From an uncultured Lachnospiraceae bacterium (lineage in GTDB: Bacteria > Bacillota > Clostridia > Lachnospirales > Lachnospiraceae): DNA of 64,000 nt. Below, piece after piece: positions 8,068-17,348 of this stretch. Below the pieces are notes generated by a model. The model had not been told where the DNA came from and made no database searches. It saw only the letters and a list, made by a program, of their open reading frames with translations. The DNA is taken from NCBI GenBank assembly GCA_947631685.1, contig CANRMI010000009.1:1-64000 (forward strand), given 5' to 3'. The position numbers and the translations under genes were made by a program. Numbering within the stretch: the stretch's first letter is position 1; each line of letters starts with the position of its first letter.

Positions 8068-8086
8068 TGTAAGCGCTTACATTATA
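8068..8086 (-). promoter_or_regulatory. -10 box abutting a cre-like palindrome upstream of kduI
   Basis: TATAAT on the minus strand (8081-8086) is directly followed by the perfect 14-base palindrome TGTAAGCGCTTACA (8068-8081, sharing one base). The palindrome fits the CcpA cre consensus TGWAANCGNTNWCA at every defined position, and could also bind another LacI-family regulator. No good -35 is visible 17 bases upstream. The placement over the start point predicts repression. Confidence 0.75.
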
Positions 8087-8135
8087 ACATAAACTTTTAT
8101 TTTTTACTATAGTTTTTTTATTTTTATTCCGGCTT

Positions 8136-8798
8136 TTATTCCGTCTTCTCCTTTTGCAGCGCCCGGTATACCGTCCCGGCGATCAGCTTCGCCCCTTCCG
8201 GGTTCGGATGCAGCCCGTCCGCAAGATAGAGCTTCTGCCTTTCCTCCTTAGGTATGCCCATAAAAGCCGCGTGAACGTCAATTTTACGGACATCCGGATA
8301 CAGCCGCAAAAGCTCTTCATAGCAGGGCATGAGTTCCTGAAGATATTTCTCCTGATGTTTACGCCAGACGCACTGTCCTATGGGCATGGGAATGCCCAGG
8401 TAAATGACTGCCGCGGGGGCCGCCTGCCGCACACTCTCTATCAGTTTTCCATAGCAGGGAACAAACTCTGCCTTTCTGCTTATCATATTGTGGAGGGGAT
8501 AGCGTATGTCCTCCGTATCGTCCATTCCGTCCTGGGCATCGTTGGTTCCAAGCATCAGGATATAAATGTCCCCTTTTTCCGCCAGGGCCTCCTGATACCG
8601 CGCCTGCCGCATATAGGGATAGCCCATTACCTCTCCGCCTGACTCTGTGTCTATGGCGCAGCTGGAGCAGACTCCCTTATTCACCACCAGATAGTCCTCT
8701 CCCAGCAGTTCCTGCAGTCTGGCCGGATAGGCCTCTTGCGGCTCAATGGAAAAGCCCTCCGTGATACTGTCCCCCATACATACAACTTTCTTCTTCAA
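8136..8798 (-). CDS. SGNH/GDSL-family hydrolase (putative carbohydrate esterase)
   Basis: This is a 220-residue SGNH hydrolase without signal peptide, so probably cytoplasmic. Block I is MGDSITEGF (nucleophile Ser), block III is LGTNDAQ, and block V is DGLHPN with the catalytic Asp and His. The closest functional class is acetyl-xylan or rhamnogalacturonan acetyl esterases. I chose the TTG at 8798 (reading MKKKVVCMGDS), with GGGG eight bases upstream. A longer frame to 9041 runs back into the GH95 gene and has no family homology. It lies 26 bases after the GH95 gene, so the two are likely co-transcribed. Confidence 0.8.
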   Translation of the reverse strand: MKKKVVCMGDSITEGFSIEPQEAYPARLQELLGEDYLVVNKGVCSSCAIDTESGGEVMGYPYMRQARYQEALAEKGDIYILMLGTNDAQDGMDDTEDIRYPLHNMISRKAEFVPCYGKLIESVRQAAPAAVIYLGIPMPIGQCVWRKHQEKYLQELMPCYEELLRLYPDVRKIDVHAAFMGIPKEERQKLYLADGLHPNPEGAKLIAGTVYRALQKEKTE

Positions 8799-8824
8799 TC
8801 CCGATACCCCGTTTCCAAAAAATA

Positions 8825-11062
8825 TTAATCCAGGGAAGCGTCCAGAAAATCCCCGGGCACGAACTTTTTCTCTTCTCCTGCCTTTAAGGCGGCTTCGATC
8901 ACCCGATCCCCCAGTCTGAGCTTCGTGCAAAGATCCTGCTTGGCGCGCAACAGCGCATGAACCAGTTTTCCATTCCGCCACACAATATCCACTTCTCCCC
9001 CGCCTTTGACACAGAGTCCCCGCACACTGCCTTCCGGCCATTTATCAGGCAGCGCGGGCAGCAGCACGATCCTTTCTTCGGTACTCTGCACCAGCATTTC
9101 CGCTATGGCGGCCGCCGCACCGAAATTCCCGTCTATCTGGAAAGGGGGATGGTTGTCAAAGAGATTGGGCAGGGTGGATTTGGCCATAAGCTGCTCAAAA
9201 TGATAATAGGCTTTTTCTCCATCCCAGAGCTTGGCATAGTGATTCATGATCCACGCCCTGCTCCAGCCGGTATGTCCGCCGCCATGGGAAAGCCTGCGCT
9301 CCAAAGTCACTCTGGCCGCCTTTGCCAGCTCCGGCGTCCCGTCCACGGTGATCTGCTCGGAAGGATGCAGGCCGTACAAATGGGAAATATGCCTGTGCCC
9401 CGGCTCCGCTTCCTCATAATCTTCGGGCCATTCCAGAATATTGCCCTTTTCACCGATACGGGTGGGCAGAAGCTTCTCTCTCGCAGCCTTGATCTCTTCA
9501 TTTAACTCATCATCCACACCTAACAGTTCGGCAGCTTTGATGCACTGGGTAAACAGATCCCGCAAGATCTGGTTGTCCATGGTGACGCCGGCCGTGTTGG
9601 AACCTCTCTCTCCGCTTGGCAGGATAAAGGTATTCTCCGGCGATACGGAGGGACAGGTTTTCAGGTAGCCGTTGTCCTCGATCATATAGTCTAAGAAAAA
9701 GAGCGCCGCTTCCCGCATAATGGGGAAATGCTCCTTTAAAAATTCCATATCCCGGGTATATTCAAAATGCGTCCACTGGTGGGTGCACAGCCAGGCGGCC
9801 CCCATTACCCAGTAAGAACCGGGAATCCACTGATCCTGCGTCACAGTATCTCCCCAGATGTCCGTATTGTGATGGCACATAAACCCTCTGCAGCCGTACA
9901 TACGCCGGGCAGTCTCCCGTCCCTTTGCCACCATGTTCTTGATCTGCTCAAAGAGCGGCATGTGGCATTCGGACAGATTGCAGACCTCGGCGGGCCAATA
10001 GTTCATCTGGGTATTGATATTGATGGTATATTTGCAGTCCCAGGGAGGCAGCATATCCTTATTCCAGATACCCTGCAGCGTAGCGGGCAGGGTGCCCTCC
10101 CTGCTGCAGGCGATCAGCAGATACCGCCCAAAGTCAAAATAGAGCTTGGACAGCCCCTTATCCACCTTTCCTTCCCTGGCCTCCCCGATCCTTACATCCG
10201 TAGGAACGGCATCATATTCGGACAGATCTCCCAAAAGCAGCTCCACCCGGTCAAACAGAGCGCTGTAATCCCGGATATGGGCGGTCAAAAGCGCCTCAAA
10301 GGACTTCCCCGCCGCTTTTTCGATCTTAGCGCCGATCTCCTTTTCCACGTCTTTCATGCGGTAGGTGGTGCCTGCGCAGAAAAACAGCATGACCTCGTCG
10401 GCCTCTTCCACCAGAAGATGCTCTCCGATGACGCAGACTCTGCCTCCCTTTGCAAAGGCGGAAACCTGCATGGCAAAATCAAAGCCGCCCTTCCCCAGAT
10501 TGCCGTACAGGCAGATACCGTTAGTGCCGCATTTTTTCACGCCGTCAAAAAACTTTTCCCGGCGCAGCAGTGTCTGAAAGGTAATGGCTCCTTTTTTATC
10601 CGCTCTGATCCGCATGACCATTACGTCGTCGGGCGATGAGAGAAAAATTTCCTTGGTGTAGGAAACGCCATCCGCCGTAAAGGTATTTTCATACACCGCC
10701 CTGTCCAGATCCAGCAAGCGTCTGTAATCCTTCACCTCGCCGATATTCTCAAACAGAAAATGGATATTTCCCAGAGTCTGATAGGGATGCGCGCTGTCAG
10801 GGCAGCCGGACATGGCCATTTTCATCAGCCGCTCCGCCTTGCGGATCTCTCCCTTTAAGATCAGCTCCCGTATTTGGGGCAGATATTCCCTGGTATCGGG
10901 ATTGATCCGGTCCACGGCGCCTCCGTACCACATGCTGTCTTCGTTCACCTGGATCAGCTCGTTGACGGGTTCTCCGAATACCATGGCTCCCAGTCTGCCG
11001 TTGCCCAAAGGCAGCGCTTCTTCCCAGACCGCCGCCGGCCGCTCATACCACAATCTGCTCAT
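8825..11062 (-). CDS. GH95 alpha-L-fucosidase / alpha-L-galactosidase family protein
   Basis: This is a full-length glycoside hydrolase family 95 enzyme (745 residues). The N-terminal domain starts with LWYERPAAVWEEALPLGNGR. The catalytic (alpha/alpha)6 barrel shows ININTQMNYWPAE (the two Asn that activate water), SVSPENTF (the general-acid Glu) and QIDGNFGAAAAIAEM (the conserved Asp). There is no signal peptide, so it acts on imported oligosaccharide. The ATG at 11062 has GAGG five bases before it. An upstream in-frame ATG overlaps the promoter -35 and is not used. It heads a two-gene unit with the SGNH esterase. In a pectin context, fucosyl or L-galactosyl side chains of rhamnogalacturonan or xyloglucan are plausible targets. 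Confidence 0.9.
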   Translation of the reverse strand: MSRLWYERPAAVWEEALPLGNGRLGAMVFGEPVNELIQVNEDSMWYGGAVDRINPDTREYLPQIRELILKGEIRKAERLMKMAMSGCPDSAHPYQTLGNIHFLFENIGEVKDYRRLLDLDRAVYENTFTADGVSYTKEIFLSSPDDVMVMRIRADKKGAITFQTLLRREKFFDGVKKCGTNGICLYGNLGKGGFDFAMQVSAFAKGGRVCVIGEHLLVEEADEVMLFFCAGTTYRMKDVEKEIGAKIEKAAGKSFEALLTAHIRDYSALFDRVELLLGDLSEYDAVPTDVRIGEAREGKVDKGLSKLYFDFGRYLLIACSREGTLPATLQGIWNKDMLPPWDCKYTININTQMNYWPAEVCNLSECHMPLFEQIKNMVAKGRETARRMYGCRGFMCHHNTDIWGDTVTQDQWIPGSYWVMGAAWLCTHQWTHFEYTRDMEFLKEHFPIMREAALFFLDYMIEDNGYLKTCPSVSPENTFILPSGERGSNTAGVTMDNQILRDLFTQCIKAAELLGVDDELNEEIKAAREKLLPTRIGEKGNILEWPEDYEEAEPGHRHISHLYGLHPSEQITVDGTPELAKAARVTLERRLSHGGGHTGWSRAWIMNHYAKLWDGEKAYYHFEQLMAKSTLPNLFDNHPPFQIDGNFGAAAAIAEMLVQSTEERIVLLPALPDKWPEGSVRGLCVKGGGEVDIVWRNGKLVHALLRAKQDLCTKLRLGDRVIEAALKAGEEKKFVPGDFLDASLD

Positions 11063-11105
11063 CTTTTCCTCACATTCCGCCGCCTGCGCGGCCTGTAATA
11101 AGGTT

Positions 11106-11134
11106 ATTATACTGTATTTTCCATGGATTTCCAA
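11106..11134 (-). promoter_or_regulatory. Promoter of the GH95 gene
   Basis: On the minus strand the -35 is TTGGAA (11129-11134), the spacer is exactly 17 bases, and the -10 is TATAAT (11106-11111). It is followed by AACCTTATTACAGG, a variant of a sequence that follows other -10 boxes in this window (see 22067-22165 and 53068). Confidence 0.8.
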
Positions 11135-11231
11135 CTATAACTTTTACAGTTATTCACGGTTCTTTCCTTAAACACTGTCACCATTTTTCCGGTTTTGCAT
11201 ATCCTATCAGAAAACCGCAGGAATCCTCTCT

Positions 11232-11864
11232 ATGCATCCAGCCGCTGAAAAAATCCTGATCGCGGGCCGCAAAGAATTTACCGGTAACTACGAAAAGGCT
11301 CTGAAAACTTTAGGCATCCCTGCCGCCGTCACCTTGGAGGCCAGCGAAGTTTCCTCCTGCCGGGCTCTGCTGCTGCCCGGAGGCGGAGACATCACCCCTG
11401 CCTTTTTTGGACAGAAAAACAACGGTTCCCGCCATATTGACACGGAACTGGATATTCTGCAGCTGCAGGCCATGGAGCAGGCCCTGCGCTGTAAAAAGCC
11501 TGTGCTGGGCATCTGCAAAGGCATGCAGCTCATCAATGTCTTTTTCGGCGGCACCATCTGCCAGCATATGGAGGAGGCACGCCATCATGCCTACACGGAC
11601 GGGGACCAATACCACGACACCGTTATTTTCCCCGACACTTTCCTGTTTTCCCTCTACGGCCCCTCCTTACGCGTCAACAGCGCCCACCACCAATGCGTGG
11701 ATAAGCTGGGCCGGGACCTGCAGGCCGTCCAATACGCGCTGCCCGAACCGGTTCCGGAAGCCCTGTGTCACAAAACACTGCCTGTCTATGGAGTCCAGTG
11801 GCATCCGGAGCGTCTCTTTCCGGAAGGGGAAAAGCTATTGCGGTTTTTTGCCTCTCTTACCTGA
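11232..11864 (+). CDS. Class I glutamine amidotransferase-like peptidase C26 (PuuD type)
   Basis: This is a 210-residue gamma-glutamyl hydrolase-like protein. It has LLLPGGGDITP near the N-terminus, the nucleophile Cys in LGICKGMQLIN, the VNSAHHQ motif, and the catalytic His-Glu pair in VQWHPER. Relatives such as PuuD hydrolyse gamma-glutamyl-GABA; others act on gamma-glutamyl amines or peptides. It stands alone, divergent from the GH95 gene. The ribosome binding site is poor (AGGA about 10 bases upstream). Its last 30 bases overlap the convergent DUF2974 gene. It is shorter than typical PuuD (about 250), because the N-terminal part is compact. Confidence 0.85.
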   Translation: MHPAAEKILIAGRKEFTGNYEKALKTLGIPAAVTLEASEVSSCRALLLPGGGDITPAFFGQKNNGSRHIDTELDILQLQAMEQALRCKKPVLGICKGMQLINVFFGGTICQHMEEARHHAYTDGDQYHDTVIFPDTFLFSLYGPSLRVNSAHHQCVDKLGRDLQAVQYALPEPVPEALCHKTLPVYGVQWHPERLFPEGEKLLRFFASLT

Positions 11865-12959
11865 CGGCTGGGCGGCTCTTAACTGTTTTCCGGCAGTGTC
11901 AAAGAACCCTTTCATCAGCCGGGTGAGCCTGCGCCTTGTCTCCCCGTCCACTTCCTTGATCTCCGCCAGCATACCTGACGCGCTCTTCTTCCAGTCCGCC
12001 GTCAGTTCTATCAGATCCCCGGCTTCGGAAGCGGCAAGCACCTGATAGAACGTATTGATAAAAAGCTTCCGGTCTTCCTCTGTGAGCGAGCCGATCCAGG
12101 TATTCAGCGCCTTATCCTGAAATTTTCTGATGCGGTAGACATCTTTCACGTACAAAAAGTCGTCCCCCTCGACCAGCCATGTATAAGGATCGTGCTGCAA
12201 AAGGCCAAAACCTTTGCTCTCCACCACCCGTATGGGGCCTGTATTTTCAAAGAGCATCCCTACCACGGAAGAATGGGGCAGGATCTTCACTATCCTGTCC
12301 TCTATTTCCCTGTACTCCTCTTTCTTTATGGCCTCCGCGGGAAAGCCCGGGCCATCCATATTGTAGATCTTTTGGATCCGCTCCCTTACCTCTTCCCCGC
12401 AGTGCATGGCAGCATACACGGCAAAATTGCCGCCCTTGGAGTGCCCTCCCATATAAAAGTTTCCCGGAATGCCTGCTGCCGTCTGCTCCAGATATTCCAC
12501 CGCCTTTAACTGTCCGAACAGGGGCCACTGAAAAGCCATGTTGAAATCTTCTTTCCAGCCCACCAGGGTTTCGTCCGTTCCCCGAAAGGCAATAAATACG
12601 GTCCCGTCCTCTAAAAAGAATGTAATGGCCGAAAACTGCGTCTCATTCTCCGGATCTATTATGTTTACATAATTATTCATTTTCAACGTCCTGAAACGCC
12701 GGCTTTTTCTGAGAGCGGAAAACAGCTCCCGGTTTTCTTTTTCAAAGCGCCTGTCCGCAAACAATCCATCCGAAGCCTTATCTGCCGCCACTTTTCGCAG
12801 ACTTACCGGCTTTAGTCCGCTTTCCGGGGACGGCACCAGATTCTCAAATTTTAAATAAGAGAGCTGGCAAAGCACCAGGCTGTCCACAGCATTTAAGGAC
12901 TTTTCCCCAAAAGTATAATCCCCATAACGCTTTACATAATCTGTCACAGTATCCGCCAT
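11835..12959 (-). CDS. DUF2974 (Mbeg1-like) putative lipase
   Basis: This 374-residue alpha/beta-hydrolase-like protein belongs to the DUF2974/Mbeg1-like group of Firmicutes. It shows TVFIAFRGTDETLVGWKED (class 3 lipase-like strand), a nucleophile elbow GGHSKGGNFAVY, and a conserved YNMDGPGF. There is no signal peptide. GGGAG lies before the ATG. Its target is unknown. It is a single gene between a convergent C26 peptidase and a divergent chemoreceptor. Its upstream region contains an ATTTTCCATGGATT-type sequence (13000-13012) also found in the GH95 promoter. Confidence 0.85.
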   Translation of the reverse strand: MADTVTDYVKRYGDYTFGEKSLNAVDSLVLCQLSYLKFENLVPSPESGLKPVSLRKVAADKASDGLFADRRFEKENRELFSALRKSRRFRTLKMNNYVNIIDPENETQFSAITFFLEDGTVFIAFRGTDETLVGWKEDFNMAFQWPLFGQLKAVEYLEQTAAGIPGNFYMGGHSKGGNFAVYAAMHCGEEVRERIQKIYNMDGPGFPAEAIKKEEYREIEDRIVKILPHSSVVGMLFENTGPIRVVESKGFGLLQHDPYTWLVEGDDFLYVKDVYRIRKFQDKALNTWIGSLTEEDRKLFINTFYQVLAASEAGDLIELTADWKKSASGMLAEIKEVDGETRRRLTRLMKGFFDTAGKQLRAAQPSGKRGKKPQ

Positions 12960-13030
12960 GTTCTTTCTCCCTTTCCTTTTTTAAGACTGTATATTTCAAT
13001 TTTCCATGGATTCATTGATTATTTTCTCAA

Positions 13031-13063
13031 TTTGTGATATGTTTATAGTAATATTATCACAAA
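13031..13063. promoter_or_regulatory. Inverted repeat upstream of the chemoreceptor gene
   Basis: TTTGTGATA (13031-13039) and TATCACAAA (13055-13063) form a perfect 9-base inverted repeat with a 15-base AT-rich centre containing TATAGT. It ends two bases before the AAGGAGG ribosome binding site (13066-13072) of the chemoreceptor. It may be an operator or an mRNA hairpin that hides the site. Confidence 0.5.
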
Positions 13064-13079
13064 CCAAGGAGGAATTTCC

Positions 13080-14951
13080 ATGTCCAGACGAGCTCCCCAT
13101 CCCAAGGGTTCCGAAAAGCCAGCCAAGACCAAGCCCAGGCCGGATTCCGTAAAGCCGGCCAGGACCAAGAGCAGGCAGGATTCCGTAAAACAGGCCAAGA
13201 CTAAGATCAAACAGGCCGCCGGCAAAAAGATTTCCAGTATCCGTACCCGGCTGCTGGGCATTATCACCGTCCTGTTTGTCATTGCCTTTGCCCTGCTTCT
13301 GCTGGTCAGCTTTTTCAGCACCAAGAACACCCTGACCGACTCCGCTATCCGGACACTGCGCAAGGAAGCGCAGTCCAATGTCAATTCCTTTACCGTGGAC
13401 ATGGTAACCTATACCAGCTCTCCTACCCTGGAGGGCGCCTATATCAAGATATTTGACCGGCCCTCCGCGCTCTGGAACATTTACAGTGAAATGGAAAACA
13501 TAAGTGTCATGGACTGCGGCTACGCGTTTCTGGTAGACAGCGAGACCGGCAAGGTTCTGGCAAATAAAAACAACGACGTGAAAAATACCATTATCTATGA
13601 GGCGGAGGCAGGCACCTTTTTGGGAGAGGTAGCCGACATGATTACCAATATGCCCACCGGACTGGACGAGGAACTTCCCGTAAAGCATTTAAAGGACGGC
13701 GCTGATTCCTACTATGTGATCGCGCAGCCTTTCCAGAAGATGCCCTGGGTTATGGTTTTCTGCCTGCCCGATTCCTATGTGACGAACGATCTGATCCCCA
13801 CCTTCTTAGGAATGATGGTGGTGATCATCATCATGCTGCTGGTGATACTCTTCATCGGCGGTATCTTCATCAGCCGCACCACCGCTCCCATCAACAGCTT
13901 AACCAAAGTTCTGATGGATATTACGGACGGAGACTTTTCGGTGCAGATCAAAAAGCCCGCCGGCAACGATGAGATTGCCGTTATGAGCGGCGCCCTTAAA
14001 GATTTCGTTTCCGTCATGAAAGATGTCATTATGGACATCCGGAATGTTTCCGATTCTTTGAGTGAACATTCCAATTCCACCAAGCAGATTGCGGAAGCCC
14101 TTTCCGATACTTCCCAGACTCAGGCCGAATCCATGGGCGATATGCAGATCACGCTGGATCAGGTTGCCAACGCCATTCAGGAGCTGGCACAGCATGCCAC
14201 CACCTTGGCCGAGGTAGTCAACACCACCAATCAGGACAGCAGCATGGCGAGCGAAAAGATGCAGCAGACCGTCACCGTAGCCGGACAGGGAAGAGAGGAT
14301 ATGGAGCAGGTGGCAAAGACCATGCAGTCCATTGTCAGCACCATGAAACAGTTAGAGGAAGTGGTTACCGGCGTAGGCGCTTCCACCGCGCAGATCCACT
14401 CCATAGTCCAGGTCATCAGCGATATTGCCAAGCAGACCAATCTGCTCTCCTTAAACGCGGCCATTGAGGCGGCGCGGGCCGGAGAAGCAGGCCGCGGGTT
14501 CTCCGTGGTCGCGGACGAAATCCGTAAGCTGGCGGAAATCAGTTCCGATTCCGCTACCCAGATCGCGGATATTATTTCTCATGTGACGGTACAGGTGGAC
14601 GACATGGTGCACAAGACGGACGAAAGCGTACACTTTATCGAGGACAACGCTTCCAAAGTCACCGACTCCTGCGAAATATTCAACCATATTTACCAAAATG
14701 TCTCTTCCACGGGAGATGTCCTTCAGCATATCGTATCCCAGATCCATCAGGTGGATGATGTGGCTACCAATATCGCGGCGCTCTCCGAGGAGCAGTCAGC
14801 CAGCACCGAGGAAATCCTGGCTTCCACACAGGTTCTCGCGGAAGCTTCCCTGCATATTTCCGAAGACAGCCAGCGCGTGGAGGCAAGCGCGGATACCGTG
14901 TCTCAGGCTTCCTTTACACTGGCCGAACATATGCGGCGTTTCAAGATCTAG
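13080..14951 (+). CDS. Methyl-accepting chemotaxis protein (membrane, Cache-type sensor)
   Basis: This is a 623-residue chemoreceptor. It has an unusual basic N-terminal tail made of three 12-residue repeats (13-48), a membrane segment (about 58-80), an extracellular Cache-like sensor (about 80-235, with [16 protein letters not shown]), a second membrane segment (about 240-262), a HAMP domain (about 262-320), and a signalling domain with the hairpin tip [20 protein letters not shown]. It lacks a CheR-docking pentapeptide at the C-terminus (ends HMRRFKI). AAGGAGG lies 7 bases before the ATG. It is a single gene, ending in a terminator stem embedded in the convergent araD gene. The ligand is unknown. 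Confidence 0.92.
   Translation: MSRRAPHPKGSEKPAKTKPRPDSVKPARTKSRQDSVKQAKTKIKQAAGKKISSIRTRLLGIITVLFVIAFALLLLVSFFSTKNTLTDSAIRTLRKEAQSNVNSFTVDMVTYTSSPTLEGAYIKIFDRPSALWNIYSEMENISVMDCGYAFLVDSETGKVLANKNNDVKNTIIYEAEAGTFLGEVADMITNMPTGLDEELPVKHLKDGADSYYVIAQPFQKMPWVMVFCLPDSYVTNDLIPTFLGMMVVIIIMLLVILFIGGIFISRTTAPINSLTKVLMDITDGDFSVQIKKPAGNDEIAVMSGALKDFVSVMKDVIMDIRNVSDSLSEHSNSTKQIAEALSDTSQTQAESMGDMQITLDQVANAIQELAQHATTLAEVVNTTNQDSSMASEKMQQTVTVAGQGREDMEQVAKTMQSIVSTMKQLEEVVTGVGASTAQIHSIVQVISDIAKQTNLLSLNAAIEAARAGEAGRGFSVVADEIRKLAEISSDSATQIADIISHVTVQVDDMVHKTDESVHFIEDNASKVTDSCEIFNHIYQNVSSTGDVLQHIVSQIHQVDDVATNIAALSEEQSASTEEILASTQVLAEASLHISEDSQRVEASADTVSQASFTLAEHMRRFKI
13116..13223 (+). repeat. Three 36-bp repeats encoding a basic tail
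   Basis: Codons 13-48 of the chemoreceptor are three tandem 12-codon units of the form K-P-A-K/R-T-K-x-R-x-D-S-V, the third diverged. They encode a Lys/Arg-rich tail on the cytoplasmic side of the first membrane segment. Confidence 0.8.
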
Positions 14952-14959
14952 AGCCGGAG

Positions 14960-15661
14960 TCATCTTTCTGTTTGACCGTAATAAGCCCCCTCCCCGTGTT
15001 TTCTGGAATAGTGCTTTTCCTGTAACTCACGGGGAGCGGGCTTTACTTTTGGATTCAGCCATTCGGTTCTGGCCGCCATTTTGGCTACCTCCTCCAACAC
15101 CACCGCATTGTGCAGCGCTTCCGCCGCATCCTTTCCCCAGGTAAAGGGGCCGTGATTCTTACAGAGTACGGCAGGCACCGCCTCTTCATCCAGGCCCCTG
15201 GCGCGAAATTCTTCCACGATCAGCAGCCCCGTATTCTTCTCATAGGCTTCCTCTATCTCTTCTTTTGTCAGATTGCGGACACAGGGCACCTCACCGTAAA
15301 TATAATCCGCGTGGGTAGTCCCATAGCAGGGAATGGCTCTGCCCGCCTGAGCCCAGCTTGTAGCCCAGGAGGAATGGGTATGCACGATCCCGCCCACTTT
15401 GGGAAATGCCCGGTATAACTCCAGATGCGTGGGCGTATCGGAAGAGGGCCGGTATTGCCCCTCCACTTTTTCCCCCTGCATGTCCACTACCACCATGTCC
15501 TGGGGTTTTAACTCCTCATAGGGCACCCCGCTGGGCTTTATGACAAAAAGCCCGCTGGCCCTGTCTATCCCGCTTACGTTTCCCCAGGTAAAGGTCACCA
15601 GTCCGTACCGGGGCAGCGCCATATTGGCCTCATACACTTCCTGCTTCAATGCTTCCAGCAT
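14960..15661 (-). CDS. araD: L-ribulose-5-phosphate 4-epimerase
   Basis: AraD converts L-ribulose 5-phosphate to D-xylulose 5-phosphate, the last specific step of L-arabinose use. The protein has 233 residues, the normal length. It has the class II aldolase/epimerase zinc ligands in [11 protein letters not shown] and [10 protein letters not shown], and the phosphate-binding TWGNVSG and KPSGVPY. It is the last gene of a five-gene minus-strand operon, 64 bases after the FGGY kinase. A strong stem at 14985-15041, inside its last codons, probably serves as terminator for the convergent chemoreceptor gene. Confidence 0.95.
   Translation of the reverse strand: MLEALKQEVYEANMALPRYGLVTFTWGNVSGIDRASGLFVIKPSGVPYEELKPQDMVVVDMQGEKVEGQYRPSSDTPTHLELYRAFPKVGGIVHTHSSWATSWAQAGRAIPCYGTTHADYIYGEVPCVRNLTKEEIEEAYEKNTGLLIVEEFRARGLDEEAVPAVLCKNHGPFTWGKDAAEALHNAVVLEEVAKMAARTEWLNPKVKPAPRELQEKHYSRKHGEGAYYGQTER
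14985..15050 (+). terminator. Terminator of the chemoreceptor gene, inside araD
   Basis: On the plus strand 14985-14998 (GCCCCCTCCCCGTG) pairs with 15028-15041 (CACGGGGAGCGGGC) at 13 of 14 positions. It is followed by TTTACTTTT. It begins 34 bases after the chemoreceptor stop but lies wholly in the coding end of the oppositely oriented araD. Confidence 0.7.
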
Positions 15662-15725
15662 ATCTCTCTTCTCTCCTTTGTTTCCGGTATAACCGCCATT
15701 TTACCGGGCAGTTCCGTCCGCCGCC

Positions 15726-17348
15726 TTAGAACGCCTCCACCGCCGCCCGCTCTATTGCCAGCCCTTTGCGGTAATTTTCCATAAACGCTTCAAAGCCCCT
15801 GACTTCCTCTTCCCGCGGCGCCACTGTGCTTCCCTTTGCCTGCGCGAACACTTTCTTTTCCAGAAAATCCTCCAGGGTTTCGTTTCCGCTCTTTTGCTTC
15901 AGATAGGCCGCCAGAAGCGCCATTCCCCAGGCGCCGCCCTCCCCTGCGGTTTCCATTACCGTCACAGGGGAATTTAAAGCTGCCGCCGTAATGCTCTGTC
16001 CGGCCTCCGGTGTCTTGTAAAACCCGCCATGCCCCAAAAGCCTGTCTATCTTCACCTGCTCCTTTTTCAGGATATCCATGCCCAGCCTGAGCGTCCCCAG
16101 GGCACTGTAAAGCTGGAGGCGCATGAAATCCGCCAGATGCAGCGCCGCCCCGGGCTGTCTTACAAAAAGAGGCCGTCCCTCTGAAAATCCGGTTACGGGC
16201 TCTCCCGACACATAGTTGTAGGACAGCAGTCCGCCGCAGTCCAAAGTCCCCTCCAGGGCCTTGCGGTAGAGGGTGTCATAAAGCTCCCCCGCTTCCGTTT
16301 TTCGCCCGAAAGCTTCCAGACATTCCCCAAACAGCCCGGCCCAGGCGTTTAAGTCCGAAGTACAGTTGTTGCAGTGTACCATAGCCACCGGGGCCCCCGC
16401 GGGCGTAGTCACCAGATCGATTTCCCCGTAGGCTTTAGAAAGCGGTTTTTCCAGAACCACCATGGCAAATACGGAGGTTCCGGCGGAAATATTTCCTGTC
16501 CGCTCTGCCACACTGTTCGTAGCTGCCATACCGGTACCCGCGTCCCCCTCCGGCGGACAGAATGGGATCCCCGCTTCCAGATTCCCTTTCCGATCCAAAA
16601 ATTCCGCCCCCTGCGTGGTCAGTACTCCTCCCGGCTCTCCCGCGGCTCTTACCTTGGGCAGGATGTCTTTCAGCTTCCAGGCATATTTCCCGCCGCTCTT
16701 CTCTTTCAGCGCTTCAAAGCGTTTGAGCAGTTCCCCATCGTAGTCACAGGTCCCGCTGTCTATGGGAAACATGCCGGAAGCCTCTCCCACCCCTGCCAGC
16801 TTTTCTCCCGTGAGCTTAAAATGCACATATCCGGCCAGCGTAGTCAGAAAATCCAGCTTTTCCAGATGGGGCTCCTTATTCAGCATGGCCTGGTAGAGAT
16901 GGGCGATGCTGAAACGCTGGGGAACGGGATACTCAAAAAGAGCCGTCAGTTCCTCCGCGGCCTGCGCCGTCATGGTATTGCGCCAGGTCCTGAAAGGCAC
17001 CAGAAGTTCTCCCTCTTTGTCAAAGGCCATATAGCCATGCATCATGCCCGAAATCCCGATACTGCCCACCGTTTTCAGCACAATGCCGTACTCTGTTTCC
17101 ACCTGCGCCGCCAGATCCCCATAGCAATCCTGCAGGCCCGTCTGTATGTCTTCCAGAGAATAGGTCCAGACGCCGTCGCAAAGCCTGTTTTCCCAGGAGT
17201 AGCTGCCCATGGCCAGAGGCGAAAAATCCTCCCCGATCAATACCGCCTTGATCCTGGTGGAGCCAAATTCGATTCCCAGAGCCGTCCGCCCTTTCCGGAT
17301 CCACTCTTTTTCCCTTTGTTTTCTCTCTTCCCTCGCCGTATCAGACAT
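15726..17348 (-). CDS. FGGY-family kinase, probable AraK-type L-ribulokinase
   Basis: This 540-residue FGGY sugar kinase has N-terminal ATPase motif [13 protein letters not shown], the substrate-loop [14 protein letters not shown] and the C-terminal nucleotide motif [13 protein letters not shown]. It differs from classical AraB (which starts without a basic lead) and lies directly before araD. It therefore fits the non-orthologous clostridial ribulokinase AraK described in Clostridium acetobutylicum. That assignment is inference from context and size. Its start overlaps the end of the GTPase-nuclease fusion gene by eight bases, so the two are translationally coupled. No arabinose isomerase gene is in the window. 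Confidence 0.82.
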   Translation of the reverse strand: MSDTAREERKQREKEWIRKGRTALGIEFGSTRIKAVLIGEDFSPLAMGSYSWENRLCDGVWTYSLEDIQTGLQDCYGDLAAQVETEYGIVLKTVGSIGISGMMHGYMAFDKEGELLVPFRTWRNTMTAQAAEELTALFEYPVPQRFSIAHLYQAMLNKEPHLEKLDFLTTLAGYVHFKLTGEKLAGVGEASGMFPIDSGTCDYDGELLKRFEALKEKSGGKYAWKLKDILPKVRAAGEPGGVLTTQGAEFLDRKGNLEAGIPFCPPEGDAGTGMAATNSVAERTGNISAGTSVFAMVVLEKPLSKAYGEIDLVTTPAGAPVAMVHCNNCTSDLNAWAGLFGECLEAFGRKTEAGELYDTLYRKALEGTLDCGGLLSYNYVSGEPVTGFSEGRPLFVRQPGAALHLADFMRLQLYSALGTLRLGMDILKKEQVKIDRLLGHGGFYKTPEAGQSITAAALNSPVTVMETAGEGGAWGMALLAAYLKQKSGNETLEDFLEKKVFAQAKGSTVAPREEEVRGFEAFMENYRKGLAIERAAVEAF

